Positions 23,607 through 35,169 of a stretch of 64,000 nt of DNA are shown one piece after another. The translations under genes were made by a program, and so were the position numbers. The notes beneath the pieces were generated by a model. That model was not told where the DNA came from, did no database searches, and saw nothing but the letters and a program-made list of their open reading frames with translations. Each line of letters opens with the position of its first letter. Position 1 is the first letter of the stretch. The DNA comes from Isoetes taiwanensis (Eukaryota > Streptophyta > Lycopodiopsida > Isoetales > Isoetaceae): assembly GCA_021234155.1 (NCBI GenBank), contig JAJEKV010000027.1, positions 6,074,623 to 6,138,622 of the forward strand, read 5' to 3'.

Positions 23607-25430
23607 CACTACGATAACAACATGCATTCCTATGATAGCGTGTTCAGTGGGACACATAAGAGAGAGCATGTGAGCACCTTAAACAAGAATATTCATGTGT
23701 CTTGGCTATGCCTTTCTGAAGAAAATCGATGTATCAACCAATTGCAAATGTTCAACACCGACTCATAAAGATGTGACTAATGACCAATTATCCCCTTTAG
23801 CCACAAACGAGTAACGGGGAGTTCACATCCATCCTCCTCTTCTCGATGGCCATATGATTCTCTGAACATTTAGTAGTTGTTGCCAGGCCATCCCCATTTT
23901 GTATCAGAGAATGCCCCCACAAGCAAAAAAAACCAAAAAGAGCCAACCCTTCTAATTTCAGGTAAAAACTCCTACAGGGGTAATGGAAATTGGGGGATCG
24001 GATAAATGTTCGGATGAAGGGAAATGACTTGCTATGTATTTTGTTATTGTAATAACCACATGAATCAGTAACAGACATAAAGAACCTAAGCGTGCTTCCA
24101 TCATCATCTTCTCGGAGCGTCTGCTGCACTACTCAAAGAGTATATATGGTGGAGATGATTGGCTTGGCTTGCATTCATGGATGAACCCATTTAATGGTCC
24201 TTCAAGAGGACAAGCTAGCTATTAAATGAGCTTTTGATGAGTGACAAGGACTACGAGTCCCGCTAGTGTCATACCACTGTAGGAGATATTACAGTAACTT
24301 AGACTCGGGGTGGCTTCTCTGTAGACAATGCCAGCTCAAATATTTTTCCCCGCATTTGACTACTTGGCTTAACTTCAACAGTACCAATAGCCAAGTTTAT
24401 CTTCTCCCATTCATGCACATGATTTTGACAAGGATGCTATTGATTCTGAATATTGGACATGGAGTTGTCTTTGCAAGCGTTGATTTGGACATGTATTTCA
24501 ATTTATGTTGAATATTAAAAACAAACCATTGCCTAAAAATGGTTAGAAAGGAAAAAAACCATTGTCAAGACAACATATCTCCCTCTACACTCTACTACCA
24601 TAGTAGCTCAAATAATGATAACACATAGGGCATGATGGCCTTAACAAAGCCTCAATATGGCTTCCCAGTTCAATCCTCCCCCTTTCCTTAGGGCGTAGTT
24701 CCCTTGGGCAGATGACACCTTGCTTTAAGTCGTGACAAACGCGTTTTTAGCACCATTCCCTACTTTTGCTTGGCTTATTTACGGCAATCTAAAAAAATAT
24801 CGAGAAGTCGGGGAGGACTTCCTTAATTCCCCAAACTAGAATTGGGTTTGCTTCTTGTTGGCCTTTGTTTGTTTCTTCCTCTGAATTTTCTTTCTAATTT
24901 GTCTTCGTACGCTTCTTTCAGTTTAGGAGTTGAAGGGCGAAGTGGCCCTTACTTGCACCTTCACAAGCTAATTGAATTCTGAGAGTCCCACATAATAGAT
25001 GTGCAAAGATAATTGTAGGGATTTTAATAGCCAGTTGATGTTACAACTGCCATCTTCGAGCCGATGCCACTTTCATAGTAGGGCAAAGCTTGATTTGGGG
25101 GTGGGTTTGGTGGGGGGGGGGGGGTGCTGTAGAGATGATTCAAGACCGGTAGAATACTAGTGTTTCTAGATAAACACCGAGCCATTGCCAAATTTTTTTT
25201 GGGCCATAAGCCCGAGGATGAGGGCGTTATCCCCCTCAACGCCCCGGTCCAAGGGTAAACCTATCTTCAGCCGTTGGCGCCCATGAACCTAGCCTTGGTT
25301 TCCGTGATCATAATGCCCTAGGGAATCCCGTTAATTGCTCGTAACCTGCTAATAAGAGTTTGCACCATAGTTTGATCCTAGAAGGTTGTGCATTATGCAT
25401 ATCCCCAAATACTTAAAACCCATGCTTGAA
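23607..25430 (-). repeat. Family R, inverted copy (M end, Y, X start)
   Basis: Reverse complement of about 6350-7480 followed by module X up to the equivalent of 5085. At the Y-X junction (about 24270-24300) it lacks the (TTCTA)n expansion seen at 7519-7596, so it shows the unexpanded junction. A G run of about 13 bases is present near 25111. Confidence 0.85.
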
Positions 25431-27910
25431 GCATCTATGCTAAATCTTTCTTGTATTTTGCACAAGTGTGTGCATGACTATCAGTATAAAATGATTGATA
25501 TTGGATATTTAGTTATACCATTCTAGTCAAAGTTTTTATTTGGGGCCTTTCTTTGGGCCTTAATTTATGATAGTTGATAGCATAAATGGTTTGAAGATCC
25601 GAATTTACTAGGCAACAGAATTAGGGGGTTATTCAATCCATGGTTCAAAAACATCCAATCCAGGATTTTGATTGATGTATATCATCATTTGATTAATGCG
25701 AGTTTTGCCGAGTCTTATTGTGGCAATTCAGCTGGTTGAGCACGAGCTTGTGTGCACATGAGATTTTGCTTGCGATAAAAGAAGGTAGGTATCATTGCTC
25801 CTTCTCTCTTCCGCATCGAATTTATTACATAAGATTCAGATCAATAACAGTCTTGGCATGTTTAAAATCTTAGGGCCAAAACACAATAGATCAAAACCTT
25901 TCTCAAATGCTGAGAATGATACATTTAAAGGGGTTTTGAGAAAACTTTCAAACTCGAAGCAAAAACGTGCTTGGATGGATTCATTTTCCGTGCAATATTC
26001 TAAGGCGAAAACAAGGTGTGGCATTTCTGGAATAAGTGTGCCAAGCATAACTGTTCTGTTAACAAGGACATTTTACAACACAATATATTGTGTGGGATGC
26101 GTATTTCCATTTGCTCCAACCAATAAAACAGATTACTTGCATTTGTTCCTTCATTGCTTGCTTTTAACTTTGGCATCTGGTGCAAAGTGTCTGAAGTATC
26201 TTGTAACCATATAAGCTGCCATGACCTGTACCCCAAGAATTTACTACGCTTGTGGTATCACTTGCCTGCTCAGCTCTACTTCAGTCCTTTTGCAAGCATA
26301 TCGTTCTGCTCAAAAGAATCATCTAGGTGTCACCTTTGGAATGCATGCCCTTTAACACTGCACGAAAAAGAAAGCAGGACCATAGCTAAAGAAATCATTC
26401 CAGCTTCAGCATGAGAGCATCTGCAGTACCGCCATACGAAAAAAAGTAAGCAGGACCATTATGCTAAAGAAATCATTCCATCTTCAGTGTGAGAGCATCT
26501 GCAGTGCCACACTCCAATTGCATTCGCTCAGAAGGGATGGAAGCTTTACTGCCAGTGGAAGTGTCAATATATCCTGCAACTAAGGAAGCCTCTCAAAAAC
26601 TTCACGAGCTTCTGAAAGCAAGTTCTCCATTTCTAAGTGAAACATACATTGATCTGGGCAGCCTGCAATACCTTGAAACAAATTAAAAGCCTCGAGCATC
26701 AGAATGTGTATATGCCTCCCCATACAGAAAGGCCATTTAAGAATACTAGCTGGTTTTAAAAAGAAAGCACAAATATCCTCTGGCCATGGAGACCATACCA
26801 CAACATCAAAGGCAGGGCATACTATTGCTTTATGACATATAAAGAATGTGATCAACGCAGCAGCAGCCAAACCTTGTCCAACCTGAATTACTACCTATTC
26901 CAAATGCGTATCCTTGTTTTCTTTACCAAAATGCAATACAAGAGCACTGACCAGATGAAGCACAGACAGCATTTTGCCTAACGTATTACCCTGTCAAATA
27001 TAACGTTTAAGCATCTGATTGTAAATTACATAACCTCATATATCCCTTAGTGATGCAGAGAAGCAAAGACGGCATGGCTTCCTTCCTCACGCTGAGACCT
27101 TTAACAAAGAAACCATTTTATGTGGAGATAACACGAATGGTGCTTTCTATAGACATTAATCTGAGGAACCATAAAACTTTCTCCAATAAATCTTGCCCTT
27201 GGTAAACTTGCTGACGAAAGCAGCAGAGGTTGATTTGATAATACGGTAAGTTCCACGAAAGCATTCTAATAAGAAATTATTACATATAAGATAATGCGTT
27301 TAGCTAAGGTACTGAAAGCTGGAAGAACTATCAAATTACATTATGATGACAGCACATCCTTGTTTAAACCAGAAAGCTGACCTGATAGACAGCAGCTGTT
27401 CCTGCTGCACTCAAGGTTCCGCTAGCCAAAAATCCGAACCGAGAAGAATTACATTACAAGCGCATCTCATAATACCCCATTCATTCAACACAGTTGGTTT
27501 TGATTGCTAGCAGAAATGGAAGACAACACTAGCAGAATGGCCTGATATTAGCCGTTCAGTCCTCACGTCTGTCTAAGAGGCAAACAGTGCATCGAAAGGC
27601 TGCTATTAGCCTGCCGCAATGGGGTGATGTTTCAGAGAAGCTTAAGAAAAAGAGACAAGCTCTTTACAACACTTTGCATGAGCAACGGAGTGGAAGGATC
27701 CGAAAAATTTCTAGAGCTGTAGTCAGCTGTTGGGTAAAAGCTTTGTACAATATAGCAAGGGTTTCACTTTAAAGCGTCGGTCCAAGAACAAGCATCCCCA
27801 GACGCGTCGGCACAAGAACGAAGAAAAAGACTGATCCATCGCACCGTAAATGGAAAACCTAAAGAGAGAGAGAGAGCAGTAGGGCTGGCTACTTGTCAAA
27901 CAAACACTAT
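25431..27910. other. Gene-poor, mostly unique-looking stretch
   Basis: No complete gene recognised. A 139-codon plus-strand open frame at 25795-26214 has no domain I know. On the minus strand near 26580-26690 a phrase LLSEAREVFERLP resembles the second helix of a PPR motif but stands alone. An imperfect duplication of CATTCCA(G/T)CTTCAG and nearby sequence occurs at 26390-26495. I see nothing else to call. Confidence 0.45.
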
Positions 27911-27950
27911 ATCCCACTGGAACACATTGCAACAACAGATAGCATATAAA
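27911..27950 (+). promoter_or_regulatory. U6 promoter: USE and TATA box
   Basis: An upstream sequence element ATCCCACTGGA at 27911-27921 resembles the plant snRNA consensus RTCCCACATCG, and a TATA box CATATAAA lies at about 27943-27950, roughly 25-30 bases before the RNA start. About 23 bases separate the two, the short spacing that in plants marks RNA polymerase III rather than polymerase II snRNA promoters. Confidence 0.8.
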
Positions 27951-27974
27951 AGGTACAACTCAGCAAAGTTTAAT

Positions 27975-27992
27975 GTCCTTCGGGACATCCGA

Positions 27993-28024
<32 letters not shown>

Positions 28025-28074
28025 GGCCCCTGCGCAAGGATGACACGCATAAATCGAGAAATGGTCCAAATTTT
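27975..28074 (+). ncRNA. U6 spliceosomal snRNA
   Basis: U6 snRNA is the catalytic small RNA of the spliceosome, pairing with U4, U2 and the 5' splice site. The sequence reads GTCCTTCGGGACATCCGATA at the 5' stem-loop, then contains the ACAGAGA box (GATACAGAGAAGATTAGC), the AGC catalytic triad region, TGCGCAAGGATGACACGC (internal stem-loop) and AATCGAGAAATGGTCCAAA, ending in a T run that serves as the polymerase III terminator. All functional blocks agree with plant U6; the 5' stem has one base pair fewer than the usual GTCCCTTCGGGGAC. With a proper USE and TATA upstream this is probably an active gene, not a retroposed copy. Confidence 0.95.
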
Positions 28075-28078
28075 TTTT
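28071..28078 (+). terminator. Pol III T-run terminator of U6
   Basis: Eight consecutive T residues follow the conserved end of U6, the standard polymerase III stop. Confidence 0.85.
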
Positions 28079-28389
28079 CCAATGTTCCGCTTGTATTCTT
28101 GCTCGAAATATGATTCCGATTTCTTAAAATTTTAGAATATTCCCACCATTTTACCAGTGATTGTTGTTTGGAATTGCCATGGTCAACCCTTGAAGAACAC
28201 TGCCAAACGTTAAGCAGCATATTCATGGTACTGTTCATATTAACATTTTGCCAAAAAAATGCCACGACAAACCCTATGGTCTCGATTGGACATATGGTCC
28301 TCGACCCTCCTGTGCAAGAGAAGCCACAATCACAAACAAGCTCGACACCAAGCACTGCGGCCTGCCAACTAGTGCTCCACATGAAGCTG
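28079..28389. other. U6 downstream flank
   Basis: No gene recognised. Minus-strand open frames here run antisense through U6 and carry no domain. Confidence 0.5.
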
Positions 28390-29040
28390 GGCCAGAATAG
28401 CTTCAGGAAAGGAATGCTCGGAGGCAGAATGCATTCTGTCAAAACCTTTTCGGCAGTGGAGCAGGGTTTTGGCCCCGGAGCAGGCCCCAAAATTTGGAGG
28501 AATCCGCATAAAGGTCTATTCTTCCAATTCGGCTCTCATAAACTTGCAATATTTTTGTTTCCTCAACTCTCAAAAACCAAAGACTAAACCCATGACGCAT
28601 TAACGAAGCAATAAGAAATTACATCACAAACAGGTACCAGACCGCACCATCCTTCCAGGCGCTCATAAACTGCTCAGGCTTCCACACCCGACAGGACCGG
28701 CATGTTAGACGACATGTCCACTCAACAGATCTCGCCATGTGCGCATCCAATCCTTCTCGTTTCCATACCATGCGGATATCGACCACAAAAACAGGAGGCC
28801 TCAAGTCAAAAAGCCATTTTGACCACTAAGCGCCAATAACTCCTCAAGCTTGCAGAAACATACGGATTTCTATACAATACGCCACAGAAATCAAGGCCAA
28901 ACCATGCCAGAAAACCCCTCCACAAATAAAAAACGAAAATATTGCAAGTATATGGGAATGCACTATTGAAATACGCAGCTAAAGAAACAATTGAATTTTG
29001 ATTGGGACGCCATATGTTAGGATGCATATGGCTTCAAAGT
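28390..29040 (-). repeat. Family R fragment, inverted (module M plus extension)
   Basis: Matches the reverse complement of about 6000-6330 and, beyond it, 32060-32350, including the paired phrases AGAATGCATTCTG and TTTTGGCCC. The copy at 6330 is shorter, having lost the extension that both inverted copies share. Conserved 60-73 codon frames here (for example one ending RNPYVSASLRSYW) recur at 32525-32758 simply because the DNA is repeated. Confidence 0.8.
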
Positions 29041-31191
29041 GCATGAAAAGTAGAATGTTTCTAACTCTCATGCGATCAATATGAACTTTTATCTAGCTGA
29101 GGAGGTTGAAAGTTACAACAAGTTAAAACCGACAAGCTTTGGTATGCTCTTTTCCATTTTTTTCTATCCGCATTCATTCTTTTAAGTCTAGGATCAAAGG
29201 AAGGAAGCCCATTCATATGACTCTCTTGCAACAAAACCTCTGAGAGGTAGAGCTAAAGCTTGGCAAAAGAGGATTTAGGGTGAGAAGTTTCTTTGAAGGT
29301 ATGTATTCTAATGTTTGATTTTGATGTCATGATAAGGCTTGCAAAATATGATGCATGCCTTGAATGTAAACTAAAACCAAATATACCTCACTTAGAGTTG
29401 TATATTGCGGAATCATGATGATGCCTCTAGAAGGTCGAGAAAATGCCATTTTGAGTTTTTTTTTTTTTTATGTTTCTCGATGATATATTTCAATAAAAAT
29501 ATGGAATTTTACATTTGTTTTCGCTAAATTTTGTCCGAATTTGTGTGCTCTTAGTTAAGATAAAGCGAGAATGAAATGGGTCCAAATGCACCTTCCCTAC
29601 TTTATTTTCGAGATGAAACTTGCTTATAGTCGACTTTGCAAAGAGCATAAAAAGAAAAGATTAGCTGCAGACTAGGCGCTTGTCAAACTCTGCCGGGTGA
29701 AATCAAAGCATTTGCATGTTTTCACAAATTAAGAGAAACAAATAAAGTATAGAAGTGGACGGATAGCATGAGATAAGAATGTTACTTGAGGACAACATGG
29801 GATGCATGTCAAGAACCTTAATGACAAATCTAGTCACATTGAATGATAAGATGTATATAAAAAATGGTAGCAATAGTTTAGAGAGCGACATGAATTGCAA
29901 AATTGGGAGTTGGTAATAGAACTTAGGTATTGATTTATATTAATAATGCCTAGAAGTTTATTGAAGGTAAGGGAAGGTAAGGGAGGCTTGTTCAAGATTT
30001 GAAGTTAAAGTAAGGGCGACATTCATATTGAGGCATTTCCTTGTGAATATCCCAAATGTGTGTAGCCATTGCACCTACGAATAATTGTTCAATTGGTTTG
30101 TCCTCCTCTGTAACCTTACAAAATAAAGTGAAACTAGGTGTTTAAACCAAGAAGAAACATTTATTTAAAATAATACACATCATTGAACAACATCACGGAT
30201 GTAATAATAGGGACATGAATGCCAACTTGCAGATGGTTTTATACATACCTGGATCTCGATAAAGCAAAAAGCCAATACCCCACATATATAATAAGGGCAT
30301 CAACGGATCTCAATTTGAGAGAATCTCGACTAGCAATAAAAATCTATCTTATAATAACAAAAACATTAGCACATTTATGAGAACCTTGAACTATCGGGGA
30401 AAATTAACTATTGTTAGTATACAACAATGCTAATGTTAATACCATCAACGATGCATCCATCGGGTTTGCCTCGAAATGCATAATTATAAATTTTGTACCA
30501 AGCCTATGTGCGTATAGGCACTAACGGTGAAAATTTTTGTATAGTCAATTCCCTATGCGCGCATAGACCTTGAATATGTGAAATTGTTTAATAGTTAATG
30601 GCTATCTTGACCAGGGTAAATTTTGGGCTATGCACCTATAGGTCTTGTACAGGGTAAATTTTCTAGACTAAATGGTTATATGCGCATAGGCTTGAATAGT
30701 AAAGTTTTATAGCCTTAATACATTATGAATGTCAGCTTAACATCTTTAGCATTGTTTTTTATTGTTTTGAATTTACTAAAAAATTCAATGTTCTTGTTTT
30801 AAGCTATTTTCATATTATGTTGAAGTACTTCAATATTTTGCAGGCTTGCGTAACCCCCCGTATAACTATTACTGCAATTCTGGCTTGTCCATGTGTCTGC
30901 CACATCGTCAAAAAATTGGCGTGGCATAATTATCATCGTTAGATTCCTTATTATGGCTAGGAAAATTAGAAATAATATGGAAATTTTTCTTCAGACTTCT
31001 ATTGTGAAGTCTGGCTGGTCGACGAGCCCATTTTTGGGTATAGCAGAATCGTTAGAAACTGTGGGAGCCGTTACAGAACCGACTGAGTCCCGTGATCTAT
31101 TTCGACCTCTGTTTTTCGATGGCTTCATGCCAAAACATATTTTTTGCCTTTTCCCTACGTTAAAGGACGTGCTAATCAGTTTCTTACCCAG
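29041..31191. other. AT-rich stretch without recognised genes
   Basis: No gene recognised. The notable content is a cluster of near-palindromic CCTATGYGCRYATAGG motifs at 30503-30690, listed separately, and a T run at 29457-29469. Confidence 0.5.
30503..30690. repeat. Cluster of four near-palindromic ATGCGCAT-core motifs
   Basis: CCTATGTGCGTATAGG (30503-30518), CCTATGCGCGCATAG (30552-30566), CTATGCACCTATAGG (30628-30642) and TATATGCGCATAGG (30677-30690) recur every 46-76 bases, with GGTAAATTTT phrases between them. They may be a decayed minisatellite or clustered protein-binding sites; function unknown. Confidence 0.55.
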
Positions 31192-31318
31192 GCCAGCAGA
31201 TCATTAGTTTTCAGGGCAATGTTTGAGCATACATTGCAAGAAAAGACACGTGCAGCGATTCATGTCGCTGACATCTGCACTCTAGTAATGCATGCATTGC
31301 TTCTTTACATTTATACTG
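31192..31318 (+). pseudogene. Isolated BTB/POZ-domain exon
   Basis: The exon follows a CAG acceptor and reads SRSLVFRAMFEHTLQEKTRA then IHVADICTLVMHALLLYIYTG, the middle of a BTB/POZ domain (the 'RSPVFRAMFE...LLxYIYTG' pattern of proteins that dimerise and recruit CUL3 ubiquitin ligases). A GT follows at 31319. I could find neither the preceding BTB half nor downstream exons nearby, and the sequence beyond is not coding. It is therefore best read as a relic or captured fragment of a BTB gene. The domain call is from recognition, not search. Confidence 0.6.
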
Positions 31319-32059
31319 GTCAATATCATATAAATAGAATGTCATGTTTTTGCATTGAAGATTGTACATTACAAGTGTGCATACGTGTCTTTCACCACAT
31401 GATAAGCTTTCAAATACCACTGCGTCTTCTCTTTTTGTACTCCATTATTCATCTCTTTCCGACATTGCCTAGGCATATCTAATATTATATTTTATTCATT
31501 GAATCATTACGTCAAAAGACAAGGTTCTTTTCTTTTATATCATCTTTCAGAGATCATTATACCCTTCAATGTCTTTCTAAAAATGTCTTTCTAAAAGTAA
31601 ATGTAGAGACTATGGAAAAGAGAAAGAGAATTTTAAAAGAGCCATTCGTTTATGCTCCTGTGAAGCAGTGGTTCTTGAAATGTTTCAAAGATCCACAAAC
31701 ATGAAAATTGAGTTACAATTTATAGCACTTCAAGTGGCATAACTAGTTCGCAGACTGTGAAGAGTGAAAAGTGGCCCCAAGACGATGTCTTACTGACCTA
31801 TCCTGAAAATGGATAGATTAATAATTATTGAGCCTATTACTTGCGGGGCATCAGGCCATATCATAAAGGATGATTTATTCTTGGAATGAAGAGTGGTATA
31901 ACAGTGGGACAGTGTTGCCAAAGTGGTATCAGATAAAGCTTGGCTCTTCCAATTTGTTCCTTGCAAGTTATGAGAATCTAGAACTCATAATAAAAAAAGT
32001 TAAGTTGAAAATCATATTGCAGATTGAGGACTCGCGCCATGCATCCAAACTGCCGATAA
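31319..32059. other. No recognised gene
   Basis: AT-rich sequence following the BTB exon. Short frames only, none with a known domain. Repetition of the AGGAAAGGAATGC / AGGAAAAGAATGC phrase starts at the right-hand edge. Confidence 0.5.
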
Positions 32060-33668
32060 GAAGAGAACTCTGCAACCTGTACTTCAGGAAAGGAATGCCC
32101 TGTGCTTCAGGAAAAGAATGCTCTGTGCTTTAGGAAAGGAATGCCTGGAGTCAGAATGCATTCTGTCAGAACCGTTTTGGCAGTGAAGCAGGTTTTTGGC
32201 CCTGGAGCAGTCTCGAAAGTTGGAGGAATCCACCACAAAGGTGTATTCTTTCGACTCAGGTCTCATAAAATTGCAATATTTTCATTTTCGCAACTCTCAA
32301 AACCAGCACTAACCCACGTATCGCACACAGAAGCAATAAGAAATTACATCACAAACAGGTACCAAACCGCACCATCCTTCCAGGCGCTCTTAAACTGCTC
32401 AGGCTTCCACACCCGACAGGACTGGCATGTTAGACGACATGTCCACTCAACAGATCTCGCCATGTGCGCATCCAATCCTTTCTGTTTCCATACCATGCAG
32501 ACATCGACCACAAAACCGGAGGCCTCAAGTTAATAAAGCCATTTTGACCACTAACTGCCAATAACTCCTCAAACTTGCAGAAACATACGGATTTCTATAC
32601 AATACGCCACAGAAATCAAGGCCAAACCATGCCAGAAAACCCCTCCACAAATACAAAACGAAAATATTGCAAGTTAATGGGAATCCGCTATTGAAATACG
32701 CAGCTAAAGAAACAAATGAATTTTGATTGGGATTGGGACGCCATATGTTAGGATGCATGTGGCTTCAAAGTCCATGCAAAAGTAGAATGTTTCTAACTCT
32801 CACGCAATCAGTATGAAATTTTAGCTATAGCCGGAAGTTGAAAGTTACAACAAATAACAAGGTTTCCTTGAGTGCCAAAACTAAAACGGTACCAGTTGAT
32901 TAAACAAAACAATTAGACTACTTTAAAAGTGCATGCTAAAGCATAACGTGTTCAATGGTAAATAATTTGAAATAGAATGAAAATCATTACATGTAAGAAT
33001 TATAGAATAGAATAGAATAGAATAGAATTAGGAATACTAGTGACGGGCATTTGTCAAGAAATATGGATCTCTTGTATAATATATATATGTATTAGGAAAC
33101 TCCTAAGTTAATATAAAACGAGTAAAGAATAGACAAATGAATATATAAATTTAGAATATTTCAATAAAAGCAACCATTCTAGTGAAGGGCTAAAAACGTT
33201 TCTCCATTTTTGTTTGAATGACACTTTTCTGCTTAGCCATTTCTCCGCATGCCTAAAAAGGGAGTTGGTGTTTTTTAATGTGAAGAGGCCTCGAGAATGG
33301 TAGGGCAAGGTTCAAATTTAAATAGTAAGCCACCTCCAGCCATTCATCATCCTGATGGAAATAGGTGCAAGTATAAAGCAAGTCTACCGCCACCTTTTCA
33401 ATCTCCTCCACCTCCTCCGGCAGTACGTTAGTCTTCAGCACATGGGTGCAATTCCCTCAAAGACGTTAACGCCGGTTGCTATTGCATCACTGAATCATTG
33501 GACAAATAAAGTAGCTTTCATAGATCAGTATCCTAGGGATGTTTTTAGCCACCTTTGAACACAGACGCCATACCTCCACTATTTTTAAGTGCATCCCCGG
33601 ATCTTTCTTGTTGATATATTTGTTTTCTCCTATCTTTTTTGAGAGTCGACCTAAAATAAATTTGATAG
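32060..33668 (-). repeat. Family R, inverted copy (X end, M, extension)
   Basis: Reverse complement of about 5110-6330, then an extension shared with 28390-28620. It starts at almost the same point in X (equivalent to 5110) at which the other inverted copy at 23607 stops (5085). The two may be halves of one inverted element split by later sequence. A short (TAGAA)n run lies at 33003-33028. Confidence 0.8.
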
Positions 33669-34959
33669 ACCATGATAGGGCACAACGGACCCAAGCACAA
33701 CCAACCTATGCACCAAGACCTTTGTGTTAGTAATGGCTAATAATATGCACGAGGACTTCTTGTTATTAATATTTAATAATATTATGCACAAGGACCCATG
33801 ATTATAATGTTTATAACAAAAAAGGTTTAACGTTGATAACAAGAACAAAATAAAAGGGCACAATGGGCATCAAAACAACAAGGGAAAGAGGAGGCGTCAG
33901 ATTAGACGGACCAAACTCAACCTAGGCACAACCAACCTATGCACCAGGACCTCTTCGTTATTAATGTCCAACAATATGCACCAAGACTTTTGGTTATTAA
34001 TGTTTAATAATATTATGAACAAGGATCCCTTATTATAATGTTTATAACAAAAGGTTTAATGTTATGAAAAGGGGGCACAATTGACCTAAGCATGGCGTCA
34101 AACCAAGGGAAAGATGAGGCAAGGACTAGACGGACCAATCTCAACACAAAACTGATAAAAAAGGAGGCAAGGACGAGAGTAATCAATCTCAATATAGAAA
34201 CTATTGTAACCAGCCTCTTAAGACCTCGTAATCATCCCTTTAACATCCTTTTAAGACCTCGAACATAACCAACCCCCCATGCATCAACCTACAAGAAAAG
34301 AAGCATAACTTGACCGAGGCCCTAGCACATTCAAGCGAAGAAACTTTCGCACCTGGAAAGAAAACCTAAGACAAACAGAGCGAGAAAAAGCTTTTGCTGT
34401 GATCCAACACTACACGCTGCTTTAAGGATGTGAAATCCAGACAAAACACTTTGGAACTGGAACTAGAAACAAAAAACTTGCACATATGAAATATAAACAT
34501 TTTAGAAGCAAGAACAAGACAAACAAGCAAGACATATGATCCAGATACCATAGGGTTCATGATGAGGCATGCAAGGCAATCTTTAGCTTTTGCATATGAT
34601 CCAGATACCATACGGTGCATGATGAGGCACGCAAGGCAATCTTTTGCTTTTGGTGAGGCAAACAAGGTAAAAACTTTCACAAACCTTACCCATTGCTTTC
34701 CTGAGGATGGTTACTCAAGATAGAAGTTGTGAGACTGCTTTGATGAGGTTTTGAACTCTAGCCTCTATGACAACAAACCACCTACACAACAAAATGATTT
34801 TCTAACAATATGTAATCATAAAGTTCCAAAAGTCTATTTGAAACCGTGACTTCCTTTAGAACACTGGGCTTCTGCATAATATGAAGTTATGTAACAAAGA
34901 GGATGCTGCAATCGAAATTCAACATTCTAATTAGTATGAGTGTAAACTGATGTAAACTG
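33669..34959. other. Non-coding stretch with two tandem duplications
   Basis: No known gene. A roughly 140-bp block starting CACAACCAACCTATGCACCA occurs at about 33696-33837 and again at 33929-34066, a period of about 233 bp. A separate 60-bp duplication lies at 34533-34652. The 104-codon minus-strand frame over the latter repeats in phase only because 60 is divisible by three. Confidence 0.55.
34533..34652. repeat. 60-bp tandem duplication
   Basis: Two adjacent copies starting CATATGATCCAGATACCATA differ at about five positions. Confidence 0.9.
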
Positions 34960-35169
34960 ATGAAGAAGACAAATAAGGATGTTCAGTCAGAAAGAGTGAT
35001 AAACGTCTATCAAGCTGTGCGCAGGCAACTGCTCCAGATGGATTGGGCTCAGAATTACCAGCTCTTTTGGGGATCACGGTATTCTTGCAGTCCCGATCCC
35101 TTAAAAGCAATGGGCATTTACTCGTGCTTGCTTGGCTTGTTCTCTCAAAACTTTTTCGTGCTAGTCTTT

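Noticed and set aside
26580-26690. PPR gene remnant on the minus strand
   Set aside because: Only one half-motif (EAREVFERLP) is seen, with no second repeat in register.
27960-28490. 176-codon minus-strand frame across the U6 region
   Set aside because: It runs antisense through the U6 RNA and a repeat fragment and has no domain.
28806-29027. A 73-codon minus-strand frame nearly identical to one at 32525-32758
   Set aside because: Both lie in module M copies; the DNA similarity extends far beyond the frame, and the third copy near 6000-6230 does not keep the frame.
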